Positions 1-10,512 of a stretch of 64,000 nt of DNA are shown piece by piece; the stretch's first letter is position 1; the number at the start of each line of letters is the position of its first letter. The translations under genes and the position numbers were made by a program. The stretch is from Schistosoma haematobium (taxonomy: Eukaryota > Platyhelminthes > Trematoda > Strigeidida > Schistosomatidae): the NCBI RefSeq assembly GCF_000699445.3, contig NC_067196.1, positions 46,727,364 to 46,791,363 on the forward strand, given 5' to 3'. Below the pieces are notes generated by a model. That model searched no databases, was not told the origin of the DNA, and worked only from the letters and a program-made list of their open reading frames with translations.

Positions 1-517
1 GATTCCTTTTCGAAGTGTGTAAAACACGCAACAGTGGTATAATATGATGGATTAAGCCACTGTTGCATGTAAATTGTGTAATTTGGTTGTAACAAAAGGT
101 GGAATGCATACTAGTCCCGATACCATTGGTATTCAGAATGTCAGTAACTGCTTCTTTTTAATGTGTTCAAAGTAAGAACTCACAACATCCTGTTAATAAT
201 AACGTAGCAACTGAAAGGGACCCTTTTGTTTACATAAAACACTTTGATCGATATCCCATAACGTAGTTTCGTACATCTTTGAGGGTTCGAAACGAAATAT
301 TTGGAGCTAAATCAAATGATCAATTAAATCGATTATAACATTCTAAAATCCAAAAACAATACTGAACACTATAGATCATTTTTCACAAATAATTTTATGT
401 AATCATTGAAATTAACACCGTACCCAATATCAGTAGTCAACCATCTGACGAAAAAAAATTCCAGGAAACTTATATTGAAGCCAGTCCCTAGCGATCAAAT
501 GTTAATTATCAGTATAC
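1..517. other. AT-rich sequence with no recognisable feature
   Basis: No reading frame, repeat family or RNA structure that I can support. It ends where the inverted end of the SINE-2 copy begins. Confidence 0.5.
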
Positions 518-699
518 GGTTATCGAGATTGTTGAGTGGACGAATGTTAGACCACCACTGAAAACCGGGATCGTGGATTTGCACTGCTGTGGAATCTCAC
601 ACTAAGACGAAATGACTGTCCATTGCTTCCAGATTTTCAATGGTGGTCTAACATACATTCATTCATGATATCAATTGAGACTTAACAATCTCGATAACC
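518..699 (+). repeat. Decayed SINE-2 copy in foldback form
   Basis: The copy carries the SINE-2 3' signature (ggtggtctaacat) and a mirrored copy of it (gttagaccaccactgaaaacc) on the left. The outermost ends (ggttatcgagattgttgagt and its complement near 678-698) are also inverted. A hammerhead remnant lies at about 581-627, but the core reads CTGTGGA where CTGANGA is required (A6 changed to T), so this copy should not self-cleave. Confidence 0.75.
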
Positions 700-2976
700 T
701 TATACTAAAAAAACAATTGAAACAATACTCTTTTTGTTAAGTGGACTTAGTCATGAGTAATTGACTGTGGTTGAAGAAAAAAGTATGATTTTCACAATGC
801 TACCAATTGGTTCCTGAATCCGAAATTTTAACTAATGAATATAGGGTATGTGTCCACCCATCTAGTTATAAGAATCAAATGTTTCATACAATTTATATAT
901 GAGTAAACATTTCTAGAATGTTTTTGTGCGAAATGTTATTAGCAATAAATAAAAACGTTTTGTGAGTATAAAATTTTAATCTGGATGTTATGTAGCTTGA
1001 TGTGACATATGATCATGTTGGAAAAATGAAGCATATTTTTAAAATTGTATATTGACTACATTCAATAAAAGATGGGAATTTCATTATTAATGTTTTCTCC
1101 AAACGTTAACACTTCTCAGTCGTATGTTGACAAAAATTATAATATTCATTTAAGTTTTATCATTCGTTTGAAAAGAATTCAATCAGGAATTTCAATAAAT
1201 CAAATGATTCTACTCAGTTGAAAACAAAACCCAATTCACAATGTTTGCAAAATTTCGTCGATAATTTCATAACAAATTCTGATTCAGTTTTACTGATTTA
1301 GTTTACATGTTAAATATTTATTTGTTACTTCCTTAATTTACCAAATTTGAATTAGCCTCATCACGGATATTTTTTTTCAGTGAATCTTAATATGAACGGA
1401 TTTGTTGTTTGACAGTTGCTTTATGTAAGAGATCTTATCAGGAAAATAAACATTTTAAAAAAGATAATTTAAAAAAAAATACGGTATATTAAATGTTTAC
1501 TGTGTTATACAGTTTTATATTATGTCAGTGAAATATCACATTTTTTGTTTGGTCAATTAATACGGAATTGTAGTGACTTTGCTTCGTTATTTATTCACCC
1601 CAATCACCGTTATAATATAAATCTCAACGGTGATTCAAATCAAAAGGTAATGAGAAGCGACAACTACAGTTAGTTAGGGGACAGCGCCGATCACAAAGCT
1701 ATAAGCACATCGAGCGAATTTGAAGCGGAGAAGCGAATAAGTATATGTAAGCAAATACATAGGTAAATTTATAGTCAAATTGCACAAGGATGCAGCAAGG
1801 CAAAGCAAGGACTAATAATGGGATTTGAGTACATACATGCATGGGGAGGAAGATGAATCATCGGGTGATATTTAAGCAATCAACATTTTAGCTAGAGTCT
1901 GTCATATGATCTAGTGATCGAAATAGTACAAAGAAATATGCGAATTGTTACTGTTCAAATAACATTGTCTGTTAAGTTAATAAAAGGGCTTAACCAAAAT
2001 TAACCATAATTGAAATTGTTTATAGGATAGTTGCTATAGTATAACTGTGAATAATCAGTAGTTCTGCAGTACTCATTGAAATTATATAAGTTTGGAAATT
2101 TTTTAAAATGAACCTATAGTACTGAGATTAACGAATTCTTTCAATGAATATTCTTCATTATGCATATACAGACAATAACTTCAGGTACATCTGAATGTTG
2201 TATTTGATCTAATTCAAGTAGGATAAAGCGCTCCTCTTAAAATTTACTACTAACCACAAATAGCATTAACCGATAATTCATTTCCTATTTTTCTTCTCAA
2301 ATAAAGAAAATAAAAAGTTATTACATCAAGAGAAATCCAACAATTTATTCACAGCTTCTCACAGTATATCGTCTGCACGATGTGCTTACCTGCTTGTAGT
2401 CTTCCATAAACTTCATTATTACACGATTTTATTAATAACAATTTAGTGTAATATTTAGTGCTTTTGCACAAGTATTTTTGATAACTATTTTAAGACATCT
2501 ACCTTAAAGTCTTTCAAGCCATTGAATCATATAGTAGCGACAACTTATTAATTAAACTATTGTTCCTGTTCTGTTCATGTTAATATAGAAAAGCATTTGT
2601 ACGTTATTAATACATTAAGGATATAAAATATATGATATATATATACTCATATAATTGTAAATCAACGGAAAATGTAAAGTATGATTAGGTGTGTACTTGT
2701 CAATGATTCTCTAAGTGGATACACAAAAGTGGCTGTCAACTCAACTTTGTCAAGTTCACTAAAAATGAAGTAACTCAGGAGTAAATTTTTAACCGTAACA
2801 TTGGGTACTATTATGCAGAAAAAATAACGGAGTTGTTAATGTTTTAAAGGAATGTTGGTAAGGATTATAAGCTGACTTTAAACTCAACTTAGGATAGTTA
2901 TATGTATCATGAATGAGAATACATTCTGTTAGAGAAATAATAGTGAACAGACTAATTAATAAATTGCCGAAAATAT
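700..2976. other. Unassigned AT-rich sequence
   Basis: No coding exon or known repeat recognised. The only ordered structure seen is a perfect 10-base inverted repeat at 1602-1611/1626-1635. A GC-richer stretch follows at about 1640-1870; it may be an old transposon, but nothing in it matches a family I recognise. Confidence 0.4.
1602..1635. repeat. Short perfect hairpin
   Basis: AATCACCGTT at 1602-1611 is exactly complementary to AACGGTGATT at 1626-1635, with a 14-base loop. It may be a terminal or internal piece of a small DNA element; function unknown. Confidence 0.6.
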
Positions 2977-3200
2977 CAAACTTCATCACGAGGCAAGCGC
3001 TATCTTGAGATCTTGAAGGGAAAGGGAAAAGAGGAAGATTAAGGAACACATTACTTCAGGAATTGGAAGGAGACATGAAAAGGATGAATAGGAACTGGAA
3101 ACAACTGGTAAGGATTGCTCAGGACAGAGTTGAATGAACAATGCTGGTGGTCTGCTTATGCTCCTCCACGAGGGATAAGAGATGTAAGCAAAGTAAGTTA
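2977..3200 (+). mobile_element. RTE-type LINE, 3' end fragment (5'-truncated)
   Basis: The sequence matches the last part of the LINE copies elsewhere in this window: the segment coding for the end of the RT polyprotein (the ATGAAAAGGATGAATAGGAAC stretch, then CAGGACAGAGTTG), the 3' end GGTCTGCTTATGCTCCTCC and a degraded GTAA tail at 3183-3200. Only about 220 bases remain, typical of 5' truncation during target-primed reverse transcription. Several substitutions and stops show it is old. Confidence 0.85.
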
Positions 3201-3800
3201 TCAAGTTCACAAACCACATATAAAAAAATACAGAGAGGAAAAAATGCGTTAAGCTCAAATAAAATTTTGAAGTAAAGGTAGATATTTTTTAGGTAATAAA
3301 GTCATTAAATGAAGTTTTCCTAGAATGCAGAACTACTTGAATCTATACATGAAGAGTTGATTGAGTAGCTAATTTGATGAACTAAAAATAGTCCATCAGC
3401 CTAGACTATTGTTTAGTAATCCGTATGAAACCAAAATATGATTGACAGATAAGTCACACAGTTTGGTCTCAAAGACACATAAGTAAATGTTTTCATTATT
3501 CAATAGGGCAAAACACTTTTCAGGACCTCATGGTTTGTGAATATTAAAATAAAGCGTAGAAGGGGTGAATTCTAAAAAGCATCTCAAGTATCTAAAAATT
3601 AATTATTATTAAGGACAGGAACATCGTAAATGAGCACAGTAAAGTAGGGTTAAGGTTTCGTTCATTTATAAGGATTACTACTACAAATTCACAAATGGTT
3701 TTACGCTATTGTTATAAACTTAATGAAAGTAATAATCGAAATGTATAATCATATAAAGTGAAACAATCTGTAGCCAGAATACTCCACGTTGAGCGATTTT

Positions 3801-3938
3801 ATGGATATCACTGAAGAGAAAAATATGTTTGCTTGCATGATTGATTGCAAGAATGCTTATCTTCGACAGCGTTTTGTGAGAATGTTGTCAATGGTCATTT
3901 TAGTTGTTGTGAGCATATGTTACATGTTCTCTTGTTAA
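3801..3938 (+). CDS. Possible signal-peptide or membrane-anchor exon (speculative)
   Basis: An open frame of 45 codons starts at ATG 3801 and stops at TAA 3936-3938. It has a basic stretch (RQRFVR) followed by a hydrophobic run (MLSMVILVVVSICYMF), the profile of a signal peptide or anchor. A splice-donor-like GTGAGC occurs inside the hydrophobic part (3909-3914). It lies about 850 bases upstream of the terminal-exon candidate at 4786 on the same strand, but that donor would leave phase 0 whereas the 4786 exon needs phase 1, so a direct join does not work and another exon would be required. In AT-rich DNA a frame of this size can occur by chance. What is seen is the frame and hydrophobicity; a link to a secreted precursor is inference. 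Confidence 0.2.
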   Translation: MDITEEKNMFACMIDCKNAYLRQRFVRMLSMVILVVVSICYMFSC

Positions 3939-4785
3939 TAATTCTAAATGTTACTGTCTTAGTTGAAAATCTTTTGAGCAATACTTCTGATGCCATTTTA
4001 TGAGTCACTCTAAGGGTACCTTAGTCAGACAGGAAGTTTGAAAACAAAAATTTGTATGACTACTTATTTTACCAGTTTACTTAAACTATTCAGCCTTAAA
4101 GACTCAAGATTATTACCAAAAACAAACTCTGAAAGATTCTATGGGGATCATTTGTTATATTTAGTCATCTGCTTCAACATGTCTACGTTTATACTTTAAA
4201 GATGAAGCAATTTGGGTGAGATTTCAGAAATAATTTATACTTAATATGGTTCATTTATATTCTTTAAGCATCTCAAAATTCATACTGACATCACTCATCC
4301 ATGCAAACAGTACGGTGATATGAGAATAAGAATCTGAAAACGGCTGACTATCAATTCATATAAATAAACCTAACTAGCGCTATTTCATTGTGACAGCTTA
4401 GTAATAATGTTAGTAACTGTATTGTTGTGTGGAAAAATCTACAGCTTTCACTATGCTTTTCAAGCTTGTTGTTGAGTCATGCAAGCTGTTATGAAATCCA
4501 CATAAATATCTTTTATTTTGATGATAATCTACCATATACTGGTTTATCAAACTCTACTATTCACACCAAGTAGAAGATTTGAGTCAGCATTACGAATTAT
4601 ATTTCATCACTACGATTTACTTAGCAAGATATTTCTCTTTTCTAAACAGGTTTCTGTACGTCTAAATATGAGTTTAGATGACCAAATATGATTCATTGCT
4701 TCCATTTATATCTTTTGTATACTCTATGCACTGCACTATTGTGAATTACTTTTAATGTGTTTTCTTATATTCTAATTTAATTTAG

Positions 4786-4886
4786 TTTACTCACGAGAAG
4801 AACTGGCACGTTATTTAAATCATATGTTACAAGAAGAGGAAGCATCTATGAACAAACTGCCGATTTCTCCTTTACGATTTGGATAA
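4786..4886 (+). CDS. Terminal exon candidate ending in ...PLRFG: possible amidated RFamide-type neuropeptide precursor
   Basis: A pyrimidine-rich stretch ending in TTTAG (AG at 4784-4785) is followed by an open frame (TAC at 4788 onward) of 32 codons that ends in a double stop (TAA 4884-4886, then TAA). The peptide begins YSREELARYLNHMLQEEE and ends in LPISPLRFG. A C-terminal Phe-Gly directly before the stop is what peptidylglycine amidation needs to give an RF-amide, a common neuropeptide ending in flatworms. EELARYLN recalls the helical part of NPF/NPY peptides, but the expected RPRF ending and spacing are missing, so membership of that family is not claimed. Basic residues before the tail (NK-LPIS) could be a processing site. 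The exon starts in phase 1. AATAAA lies at 4961-4966. It could alternatively be the C-terminus of an unrelated protein. Confidence 0.45.
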
Positions 4887-4960
4887 TAAGGTTAATAGAA
4901 TCAAGAATAGAACTAAATTAAACTTTATGTTCAATTAATTGTGAATGTTATGATAAAGGA

Positions 4961-4966
4961 AATAAA
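4961..4966 (+). promoter_or_regulatory. Candidate polyadenylation signal AATAAA
   Basis: AATAAA sits 75 bases after the stop codon of the exon candidate at 4786-4886, a normal 3'-UTR distance. The hexamer is frequent by chance in DNA this AT-rich, so it only supports the exon call through its position. Confidence 0.35.
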
Positions 4967-5969
4967 ACGATTATTCATTTGGTATTTGATTCACTTTATA
5001 TGATAGTTCTTGAGACCTATATAATCAGGGTCGATTTCTATATATTAGATATGAGAATTTTTAGTTTGTTAAGCTTTGATTTATTTTCTTTCTAAAAGAT
5101 TATTTAAAGATATGGATGCATAATAGTATTGTATATCGATTTCTGTGTTAAGCATGCCTATTACAACTTCATAATTTAGAGATTTTTGTAGCTCAAATGA
5201 ACTACTTTTCATTGTGAACTATTTACCATTAAAAGTTCATATAGGCTACTTAATATTGGATTACTCATCATTCATACCATTTTAAACATGAATAAATATA
5301 ACATTCATAAAACCTGATACACTGTCAAATGATCGGTTACTAATTTTAAGAATATACTTAAACTTGTGAATAAACCACTTAAGTAAAATACAATGTAATA
5401 TGGAAACCTCACATACTTTTAACTAACGTTCTCATTAGTATATTAGTTGTAAATTATTTTATATTAAAATAAACAAACTAAACATTTTATGGTTGAAAGT
5501 GTTATAATTTTAAAATAAATGTTCTTCAAAGGTAACAGATATGTGTCTTGAAGATCTTCGGATTACACATTGGAAAACTAATAATTCTACGAACTAAATG
5601 CTATTTACTTATAGCTTCTCATGTAAAGGAACATATGTTGATCAAAACACTAAGAGAAGAATATATCAAGTAAACGAGATATCGATGTAATTTGTAATAT
5701 ATCGTACCATTCCAGCTTTGAGACGTACTAATTAATATGATCTTCATGATTCCCTGCCTACACATTTGTTTGACCTTGTAAATTGACTTGTAAATTTTAT
5801 TGCTTTAATGTGAGCATGTGTTTATGTGTTTATATAACTAACCCTTTTCATCAACTGTGTTTTCGTCTGACTATAGATTTTGAGTTTCGTTTTATTAAAT
5901 GAAGTTGGGACGTTTATCTTATCCGCTTCATAAATCTCATCGTCTGTCTGAATAAAAAGAATTCCTAGA
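4967..5969. other. Unassigned AT-rich sequence
   Basis: No repeat or exon recognised between the candidate polyadenylation site and the next hydrophobic frame. Confidence 0.4.
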
Positions 5970-6038
5970 ATGAATGTATCCAAATTATTTCGTATTTGGC
6001 TTTTCGTAACCGCTGTCTCCCAAGCTGTGTTAGCTCAT
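5970..6038 (+). CDS. Possible first exon encoding a signal peptide
   Basis: From ATG 5970 the frame reads MNVSKLFRIWLFVTAVSQAV then LAH: a short basic n-region (SKLFR), a hydrophobic core (IWLFVTAV) and a small-residue A-V-L-A cleavage context, which is a well-formed eukaryotic signal peptide. A donor-like GTAAAG begins at 6039, so the exon would be 69 bases, ending in phase 0. Read on without splicing, the frame continues to a stop at 6180-6182, and the added part has no recognisable character. Signal-peptide first exons followed by long introns and tiny exons are known in schistosome secreted-protein genes, including micro-exon genes, but no partner exon was found here. Moderate-to-low certainty. 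Confidence 0.3.
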
Positions 6039-6182
6039 GTAAAGTGTACGAAATCTGACGAACAATTTATATTTATGGTTCATTTCTCTATCATTTGTTA
6101 TGTAGTTAATGCGTCATCGAAAGTTTTTCAACACATTTTGGCTATAGATATTACCAGCACCTGTTTTGGGTTCAGTGTTTGA

Positions 6183-6919
6183 ATGTTTTTTTGCGTTCCT
6201 ATCTCACACAAACATGTAGAAAACGTACGTTTACATGTTAATTTTATCTTGCAAATATGAAATTTCAGTAAATTATAAAACTTCATGAAAATCTAGTTTG
6301 GTCGAGATAAACAGAAAAACTCCTGAGTCGACATTACTAATTTTAGGTTGATTTTCATAGTTTTCGTCCATTGAATGTAATACACATATAAATCATAGAA
6401 TTTACCGTTCAGATTAAATTGTCAATGTGCTTTAATACAATTGTTTAAGTGATAAGCATATTTAGCTCATCACTTTCTGTTGAAGTCTAAGGCATAAGTG
6501 CACAAGTCATTATGGTTCAGGGTTTACATATACAAAACCTTAAAAAAATCATATAAGTCAAGTTATTATTATCTTATTTTCTGAAAAACGTGTACAATAA
6601 GGAGAGAATAGTTTAGTAAATGAAATCGGCCTACCGCTTTCGATAGTCTAGCATCTGACAAACTTAACTGAGGTATCGTGTTACTTGATTGACGGTCACA
6701 TTTTAGAATTTAATCATGACTAATGGCTAAACAAAACGACGGTGGTTACTATTCAGTGATCAACTTATATAAAGAACTTTGTCTTACAGCGACTGCTAGG
6801 ATACATAACTGCTCCATTACTGCAATCAACTAAATGTAATCCATCAATTTGGAGACTAATGTATTTTTAATAAAGGCATATTCTGCAACAGTTCACTTCC
6901 ATACCAACATTATCATCTG
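6183..6919. other. Unassigned AT-rich sequence
   Basis: No exon or repeat recognised up to the 5' region of the LINE that begins near 6920. Confidence 0.4.
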
Positions 6920-7598
6920 AATAACTCCGCCTGCAGTTCTTCCAAGGTTACTGACGGTCCCAAGACCGGGTAAAGAAGGAGGTTTGAGCATGTGCTCAGC
7001 AACCCTATCCAGTAAAAAACAACCTTGCTAAAAATTGCTTGCCAGAAAAAGCAATGTTAACCACTTTAACTCTGCCCTCAGAGTTGAAGGGTCTTCATTG
7101 AGAAGAATTACGATGCTTCATGGTGCAAGCTGGGATTCTTCAAAAGTCACTAGGCCATTCCCCTTTCTAACGACCAGGGCAACAATAAATATATGGATGT
7201 AGAATGTCCGGACAACGTGGGAGACCGAGAGGACCAAAAAAATAGCTGAGTAGATGAGGAGATACAACCCAGTGGTTCTCGGAATTAGTGAAACCCATTG
7301 AACTGGACAGGAAATATTAGATTCAGGAGAGATTCTATTGTATTTTAGTCATGAAATGAATGATTTGCACGCTCCGGGAGTTGCTATGATACTGTCCACA
7401 GAAGAACAAAGAGTACTTATAAGACGGAAATCTCATGGACCCAGAATTATAAAACCATCTTTCTAAACAAAGAAAGCGGGAATTACAATGAATGTTATCT
7501 AGTGTTATGTACCCACCAATGATAGCAATCGCAACGATAAAATCCAATTCTACGAGAGGCTGTAATCGAACATAACGAAGTGCCCAGGAAAGGACCTG

Positions 7599-7603
7599 AC
7601 AAT
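7599..7603. repeat. Target-site duplication ACAAT (left copy of pair with 8083-8087)
   Basis: Identical pentamers flank the TG...CA insert and only one is needed to keep the LINE reading continuous, which dates the LTR insertion after the LINE insertion. Confidence 0.8.
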
Positions 7604-8082
7604 TGTTAGGACTTTATGTCCGGCTAGTTATAACGTGATTTATCCACCAATCAAAATACGACTTATACAATCTTAGCACTGTGCCAAACCAGTTACGCTT
7701 AGCCGGTATGAGAAACCTGGCGTCCTTATTGGTCCTATGTTCGCCTAGCCCTTCCATTTGAGTCCAGAACACCAATATCAGTTTTAACTATGCGAATCAT
7801 ATATTTCAAACATAATGTGTTTATATATCAAACAAACAAACCGCAACGCACCATAAAATAGGAAATAACATTTGTACACAATAAAGCCAAAAAGTGGCTG
7901 TGAATGTGGGATACAGCAGTTAATAAACTGAGCATAGGTCAAAATGAAGCTTATAATAAGAGGAATATAAATATATATAATCTAATTATTGAATAATTAT
8001 ACAATAAGAATCTTTATAGAATATCAGTCCATTAATAGTCCTCTGAAGTTACCTGCAATTTAATCTTCACTAGGATATAACA
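7604..8082 (+). mobile_element. Solo LTR (479 bp) of an LTR retrotransposon with 5-bp target duplication
   Basis: The insert starts TGTTAGG and ends TATAACA, so it has TG...CA ends with TGTTA/TAACA inverted termini. It is flanked on both sides by ACAAT (7599-7603 and 8083-8087). Removing it and one ACAAT restores the LINE endonuclease text (aggacctgacaat joined to cctgatgggagac). This is the signature of LTR-LTR recombination leaving a solo LTR; a 5-bp duplication fits Ty3/gypsy or Bel-type integration. Related sequences occur at 25024-25508 (plus) and 52066-52290 and 52459-52934 (minus). No protein-coding element of this family is present here, so its superfamily is not certain. Confidence 0.85.
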
Positions 8083-10227
8083 ACAATCCTGATGGGAGAC
8101 TGAAATGTCAAAATCGGAATGAATAACGAGTATCAATATGTCATTGAATGTCATGGACTGAGACAGAGAAATGAAAATATGGAGAGCTTTGCACACACAT
8201 GTGCATTGGAAAACTTGGTTATGGGCCGCTCATTATTCCCACACAAATGCATGCACAATGATACATAGGTTTCACCGGACCACACCACGAAGAACCAGAT
8301 AAATCATATTTCTATCAATAAAAAATTCCGAAGGACGATGGAAAATGTGAGAACCAGGAGAGAAGCTCCCGACCACCACCTGGCCAAGATGAGAGTGAAG
8401 CTAAAGAAATACTAGAAAGCTGGGGAAAAAGCGTTACAAAGGTTCATTGCAGTCTCCCTACGAGATGCTAACAAACTCAACGAATTCAAGATAACAGGTT
8501 CCAAGCCTTACAGGATCTACTAAAAGAAGAAAGAAGGTCTGAGCAAGTGTGAAAACCGGTGTCACCACTACACTATCAGTGCCAGAAAACGTTTTCAACA
8601 GAGTGTTGTTGAACCGAATGAAAGATTCAGTAGATGCCGAACTTCGAGATCAATATCCCGGATTCCTTAAGGATCGGTTGTTAACGGACTAAATCGTGGC
8701 ATATGGATCATTGTCTAATAATCAGTTGGATGGAAGTAATATCTATACATATACTTCTTTAACTATGAGTAGTCATTTGACAACGTGAATGGGGAAACGT
8801 ATGGAACCCTCTTCGACACTATGATGTACCTGAGATGATCGCCAACATCATAAGGAATTCATACGATGGACTAGACTGCGAAATCGTTCAAGGATGACAG
8901 CTGAGAGATGCATTTCAAGTGAAGGCCACTATCAGACTAGATTGCCTAAACTCCTTATTTCTCTTTCTTCTAGTGGTTGACTGGCTTACGAAAACCTCGA
9001 CATCTGAGGGAAAGCACGGGATAAAATGAACAGCTTGGATGCAACTAGACTACTTGAACTTCACAGATGACCTGGTCCTTTTATCCTATACACACCAACC
9101 AATGCAAATGAAACACAGTCAGTGTAGCGGTAGGCCTCAAAATACACAAAGGAAAAAGTAGCATGCTCAAACACAACACGGAAAACATCAACACAACCAC
9201 ACTTGATGGAGAAACTCTGGAAGATGTGGAAACTTTCACGTACCTAGACAGCATCATCGATGAACGAGGAGGATTGGATGAAGACATAAAGGCGAGGATT
9301 AGCAAAACAAGGGCCTCATTTCTACAGTTGAAGAACATATGGAATTCAAAACAACTTTCAACCAATATCAAAGTCAGAATTTTCAATACGAGCGTCAAGA
9401 CAGTTCAGCTGTACGGAGCTGAAACTTCGAGGACTAACGCAACCATAGTCAAAAAGGTAAAAGTATTTGTAAACAATTGTCCACGTAAGATACTGAATGT
9501 CCGTTAGCTGGATACGATCAGCACTAGCTTACTGTGAGAGAGAACCAACTAGCTTCCATCTAAAGATGTTGGAAGTGGATAAGACACACATTGAGGAAAT
9601 CATCAAACTGCATCATGAGGCAAGCGCTAACGTGGAACCCTGAAGAGAAGCGAAGAAGAGGAACTTCAACAAACACACGACTTCGAGAATTCGAAGCAGA
9701 TATGAAAAGGATGTATAGGAACTAGAAATTATTGACCAGGACAGAGTTGGATAGAGAATGCTGGTGAGCGGCCGATGTTCCTCCACTATGGGTAACAGGC
9801 GTAAGTATGTATGCTACCATCTGAATATTAATTAATGAAAAATGAAGGACGACAGCTAATCAGAAAATCAGTAGGCATTTCCTAAATCGATTTTGGAATA
9901 ATCCGCGTTGAGTTTGTTATTGTTCGAAACATCAAAATGTTTTACATTTTAATAAATATTTCGCAGGGAAGATACCATTCCCTTTTTATTTTTGTTGCTT
10001 CTTATACTTACAGCTTACGTAGACGCTTTAGTAAGAATTTCAGTAGGTTGATTTTGGAAAATCATAAATGAATCAGATGATGAGCGTAAGTAAATCAAAC
10101 TGGCTATAACAGTATCCCTATTAACCCATACCTTTTTATCACCTTCTAATTAACACAATATAACTGATAAATTTATTTCAATGTTCATTATTTATTGAAT
10201 TTATAGCATTTAATAATCATCAATAGA

Positions 10228-10512
10228 TGGTTGGGGAGATTGTTGAGTTTTTACTGGGATCATGAACAGATCAATGTTCGACCGCGATTGAAAACCTGGA
10301 ATCGCTGCACGACTGTTTAGTGGATTGGTTGAAGTTGGACATTAACACCATTGAATCATGTTCCAGTGGTCTAGAGGTTAAACGTTCATGCAAAACCAAA
10401 AAGTATTGGGTTTGAGTTTTGCCTGCACGACTATAAATGTATACTGTTGAAGAGTACCATACTGGGAGGAAGCGGTTGTTCAGTGCTTCCAGATTTAATA
10501 ATCAGTTTACAT
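10228..10512 (+). repeat. Degenerate SINE-2 copy
   Basis: It contains the inverted SINE-2 head (gatcatgaacagatcaatg with the degraded gaccgcgattgaaaacctgg), the leader ggattggttgaagttggacattaacaccattgaa, a tRNA-like A-box region (ccagtggtctagaggttaaacg) and a weak B box (gggtttgagttt). The hammerhead part (10451-10490) is too changed to fold: gttgaagagtaccatactgggaggaagcgg lacks GAAA. Confidence 0.75.

Larger units (their letters stand above)
6920..9809 (+). mobile_element. Decayed RTE-type (SR2-like) LINE, interrupted by a solo LTR and internally deleted
   Basis: Order on the plus strand: a 5' leader (6920-7050) that also occurs inverted at 60785-60903; an APE-type endonuclease (about 7180-8350, excluding the LTR at 7604-8082) with recognisable NVRT, VLGISETH, CYVPTND, MGD-stop-N, SPDHTT and PDHH remnants; an abrupt jump near 8525 from the end of the endonuclease linker to LSKCEN, deleting what should be the linker and first RT motifs; RT palm remnants including NFTDD (9057-9071) at the YxDD catalytic position; a frameshift near 9130; then an open C-terminal frame (9163-9507) with ETFTYLDSIIDERGG, QLKNIWNSKQLS and VQLYGAE; and a 3' end with a short GTAA tail. 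Stops in the endonuclease (ISETH-stop, MGD-stop-N) and frameshifts make it non-functional. Clade assignment rests on known RTE domain order and the short tandem-repeat 3' tail. Confidence 0.9.

Noticed and set aside
4632..4680. Strong acceptor-like tract ttctcttttctaaacag
   Set aside because: The following sequence is open for only a few codons in each frame and no donor gives a sensible exon.
9081..9398. Minus-strand open frame over the LINE
   Set aside because: Antisense shadow of the RT C-terminus on the plus strand; the same applies to 41855-42561, 46053-46331, 55680-55955 and 63298-63978 on the strand opposite their LINEs.
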